Shown here: in pieces, positions 62,105 to 64,000 of the stretch
Position numbering within the stretch: the first letter of the stretch is position 1
How the letters are laid out: every line of letters starts with the position of its first letter
Source: Microbacterium azadirachtae
GTDB lineage: Bacteria > Actinomycetota > Actinomycetes > Actinomycetales > Microbacteriaceae
Direction: 5' to 3'
Length of the DNA stretch: 64,000 nucleotides
Assembly: GCF_000956505.1 (NCBI RefSeq)
Contig: NZ_JYIX01000037.1
Span: forward strand, 276,129-340,128
Notes under the pieces: model-generated
Databases searched by the model: none
What the model was told of the DNA's origin: nothing
What the model saw: only the letters and a program-made list of their open reading frames with translations
Translations under genes and position numbers: made by a program

Positions 62105-62725
62105 ATGGCGGTACGCACACCCGATCCCGATCCGGCCGACGACGGTCTCCCCGACGCGCTGTCCGGCCTGCCCGGCGGCCTCGACGGCCTCGGGGCGTCA
62201 GGAGGGGCGAACCCCGGCTGGTTGACGGACTTCGAACTCGCCCAGGCGCGCCGTCGGCTGCCGATGCTCTACGTCGAAGCCGTGCCGGTGCGCATCGACG
62301 GATCCGGTGTGGTCACCGACATCGGGATCCTGCTGCGCGCGACGCCCCTGGGCGAGATGACGCGGACGATCGTCTCGGGGCGCGTGCGCTACGGGGAGAC
62401 CGTGCGCGACGCGCTGTTCCGGCACCTGGAGAACGACCTCGGGCCGATGGCCTTCCCGATGCTGCCGCCGTCGCCCGCGCCGTTCACGGTAGCCGAGTAC
62501 TTCCCGATCCCCGGGGTGAGCGCGTATCACGACGACCGCCAGCATGCGGTGTCGCTCGCGTTCGTCGTGCCGGTGACCGGCACCTGCGAGCCGCGTCAGG
62601 ACGCGCTCGAGGTGACCTGGTTCAGCCCCGAGGACGCTGCGAGCGATGCGCTCGCCGCCGAGATGGAGGGCGGCCGCGGCACGCTCATCCGACAGGCGCT
62701 CGCGCACCTCGGCCTGCTGCGCTGA
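62105..62725 (+). CDS. NUDIX-hydrolase-family protein (DUF4916)
   Basis: 206 residues. After a Pro/Asp/Gly-rich N-terminus the DUF4916 core is clear: WLTDFELAQARRRLPMLYVEAVPVRIDGSG, VSGRVRYGETVRDALFRHLENDLGPMAFP, FTVAEYFPIPGVSAYHDDRQHAVSLAFVVPVTG, LEVTWFSPEDA. The NUDIX box is degenerate, so hydrolase activity is uncertain. AGAGACC upstream gives a weak ribosome site; starts nearer WLTDF are possible. Confidence 0.88.
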   Translation: MAVRTPDPDPADDGLPDALSGLPGGLDGLGASGGANPGWLTDFELAQARRRLPMLYVEAVPVRIDGSGVVTDIGILLRATPLGEMTRTIVSGRVRYGETVRDALFRHLENDLGPMAFPMLPPSPAPFTVAEYFPIPGVSAYHDDRQHAVSLAFVVPVTGTCEPRQDALEVTWFSPEDAASDALAAEMEGGRGTLIRQALAHLGLLR

Positions 62726-62758
62726 GCCCGGGTCCGCGGTCGCCCGGGGGCGATGCTG

Positions 62759-62791
62759 ACCATGTCCCACTTCTGGCCCCACCATGTCCCG
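62759..62791. repeat. Dispersed repeat copy 2 (ACCATGTCCC element)
   Basis: Matches 36764-36796 in 30 of 33 bases; the copies differ only in the three bases between the two ACCATGTCCC-containing halves. It lies between the convergent ends of the NUDIX and threonine aldolase genes, followed by the palindrome CCGAATTCGG. Confidence 0.8.
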
Positions 62792-62828
62792 AATTCGGCT
62801 CCGAATCCGCAGTTCTAGAGCCAAAAAG

Positions 62829-62862
62829 GGGACACGGCCCGGGGAAGCCCGGACCGTGTCCC
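62829..62862 (-). terminator. Rho-independent terminator of the threonine aldolase gene
   Basis: GGGACACGG-C-CCGGG, GAAG-type loop, CCCGG-A-CCGTGTCCC; on the minus strand it is followed by CCTTTTTGG, a T-tract, 26 bp beyond the stop codon. Confidence 0.85.
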
Positions 62863-62887
62863 GAAGAGTGCTGCGGGGAGACGCGAC

Positions 62888-63955
62888 TCAGCGGCTGGTC
62901 TCCTGCGCGACGAGCGCGACGAGCGCGTCGATGTCCGCCTCCGCCGTGTCGAAGCCGCACATCCAGCGCACCTCGTTGCGCGCGGCATCCCAGTCGTAGA
63001 ACCGGACGGTCTCGCGCAGGCGGTCGGCGATGCCGTCGGGCAGCGTCGCGAACACCCCGTTCGACTGCGTCTGCTGGGTGAAGCCCACGCCCTGGATGGA
63101 TCCGTCGGCGATGCCCGCCTCGAGCGAGGAGCGCAGCCGCTGCGCCATCGCGTTGGAACGGCGGGCGTTGCGCAGCCACAGGTCGCCCTCGAGGAGCGCG
63201 ATGAGCTGCGCCGACACGAAGCGCATCTTCGAGGCCAGCTGCATGTTGAACTTGCGGGAGTAGACCAGGCCGTCGGCGGCACCGGGGGTGAGCACGACGA
63301 TCGCCTCGCCGAGCATGGCGCCGTTCTTGGTGCCGCCGAAGCTCAGCACGTCGACGCCGGCGTCGCGGGTGAAGGCGCGCAGCGGCAGGTCCAGCGCGGC
63401 CGCGGCGTTCGCGAGCCGGGCGCCGTCGAGGTGCAGCTTCATGCCGCGCGCGTGCACGTGGTCGGCCAGGGTGCGGATCTCGTCCGCGGTGTAGAGCGTG
63501 CCGACCTCGGTGGACTGCGTGATCGAGACGACCAGCGGCTGGGCGCGGTGCTCGTCGCCCCAGCCCCAGGCCTCGCGGTCGACGAGCTCTGGCGTGAGCT
63601 TGCCGTCCTCGGTGGGGACGGAGAGGATCTTGAATCCGCCGATGCGCTCCGGCGCCCCGCCCTCGTCGACGTTGATGTGCGCGGTCGTCGCCGCGATCAC
63701 CGCGCCCCAGCGGGGGAGCATCGCCTGCAGCCCCGTCACGTTCGCGCCCGTGCCGTTGAAGACGGGGAAGGCCTCGACGCCCTCGCCGAAGTGCTGCCGG
63801 AAGACCTCCTGCAGCCGCTCGGTGTACTGATCCTCGCCGTATGCGATCTGGTGGCCGTCATTAGCCTCCGCGATCGCCGCGAGCACCTCGGGGTGGATGC
63901 CGGAGTAGTTGTCGGATGCGAAGCCGCGCAGGGCCTTGTCGTGCAGAACGGTCAC
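62888..63955 (-). CDS. Low-specificity L-threonine aldolase family enzyme
   Basis: 355 residues, PLP fold type I beta-eliminating lyase family: GFASDNYSGIHPEVLAAIAEAN, YGEDQYTERLQEVF, FNGTGANVTGLQAML, HLDGARLANAAAALDLPL, and the PLP-lysine motif SFGGTKNGAMLGE. It would cleave L-threonine or allo-threonine to glycine and acetaldehyde. GTG start. A clear terminator follows. Confidence 0.94.
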   Translation of the reverse strand: MTVLHDKALRGFASDNYSGIHPEVLAAIAEANDGHQIAYGEDQYTERLQEVFRQHFGEGVEAFPVFNGTGANVTGLQAMLPRWGAVIAATTAHINVDEGGAPERIGGFKILSVPTEDGKLTPELVDREAWGWGDEHRAQPLVVSITQSTEVGTLYTADEIRTLADHVHARGMKLHLDGARLANAAAALDLPLRAFTRDAGVDVLSFGGTKNGAMLGEAIVVLTPGAADGLVYSRKFNMQLASKMRFVSAQLIALLEGDLWLRNARRSNAMAQRLRSSLEAGIADGSIQGVGFTQQTQSNGVFATLPDGIADRLRETVRFYDWDAARNEVRWMCGFDTAEADIDALVALVAQETSR

Positions 63956-64000
63956 CCGACGAGTCTATTCCGCGGCGCCCCGCCCGCCGACCGCCCGGTC

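Overview
The window is about 70% GC and gene-dense, and it looks like a Microbacteriaceae-type actinobacterium, most likely Microbacterium. The evidence is many overlapping ATGA/GTGA gene junctions, frequent GTG starts, a BldC-like regulator next to a gene for the tiny ribosomal protein bS22, a DUF222/HNH protein, DUF6157 and DUF4916 proteins, and palindromic intergenic repeats of a kind familiar from this family. I see no rRNA, tRNA, prophage, insertion sequence or CRISPR array. The region reads as chromosomal backbone with several accessory metabolic modules.

Layout. 0-5 kb: TrkH-type K+ uptake channel, ArsR regulator, and a DrrAB-type drug ABC exporter divergent from a TetR regulator with a perfect palindromic operator between them. 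5-9.4 kb: BldC-like protein, bS22, rhodanese, glutaredoxin-like and Dabb proteins, then a polar amino-acid ABC transporter. 9.5-14.7 kb: a lipid-aminoacylation module made of a membrane alpha/beta hydrolase, an MprF-like synthetase with an apparently dead rhomboid-like membrane domain, and a second hydrolase paralogue. 14.7-20.4 kb: LuxR regulator and an iron/polyamine/phosphonate-class ABC importer. 20.5-29 kb: aspS with neighbours, tryptophan 2,3-dioxygenase with an amidohydrolase, an HNH protein, and an EamA transporter behind a ykkC-class (guanidine-type) riboswitch.

29-36.8 kb: a complete phosphonate uptake and degradation operon (GntR, PhnD, PhnC, a fused double PhnE, FAD oxidoreductase, phosphonatase-like hydrolase, alcohol dehydrogenase). 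Its control region carries two opposed pairs of 11-nt PHO-box-like direct repeats plus candidate GntR sites. 36.8-40 kb: EamA exporter, nitronate monooxygenase, PurU. 40-44 kb: a large secreted two-CBM32 / Asp-box propeller / beta-trefoil protein beside a LacI regulator with two candidate operators. 45-51 kb: glutamine amidotransferase, a ClpC-like chaperone with a HAIR-like site, a SufR-like cysteine-rich regulator translationally coupled to a LysR effector domain that has lost its HTH, and a divergent DoxX-like membrane protein. 51-64 kb: Nei-type glycosylase, EI24 protein, Lhr helicase carrying a palindromic repeat translated in frame, PspC, an ABC-F protein with a leader of about 210 nt, an esterase, a NUDIX-like protein and threonine aldolase.

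The most interesting points are the ykkC-class riboswitch, the Pho-linked phosphonate operon, the aminoacyl-lipid synthase/hydrolase module, the HTH-less LysR/SufR-like pair, and the palindromic repeat family, one copy of which lies inside a coding sequence.
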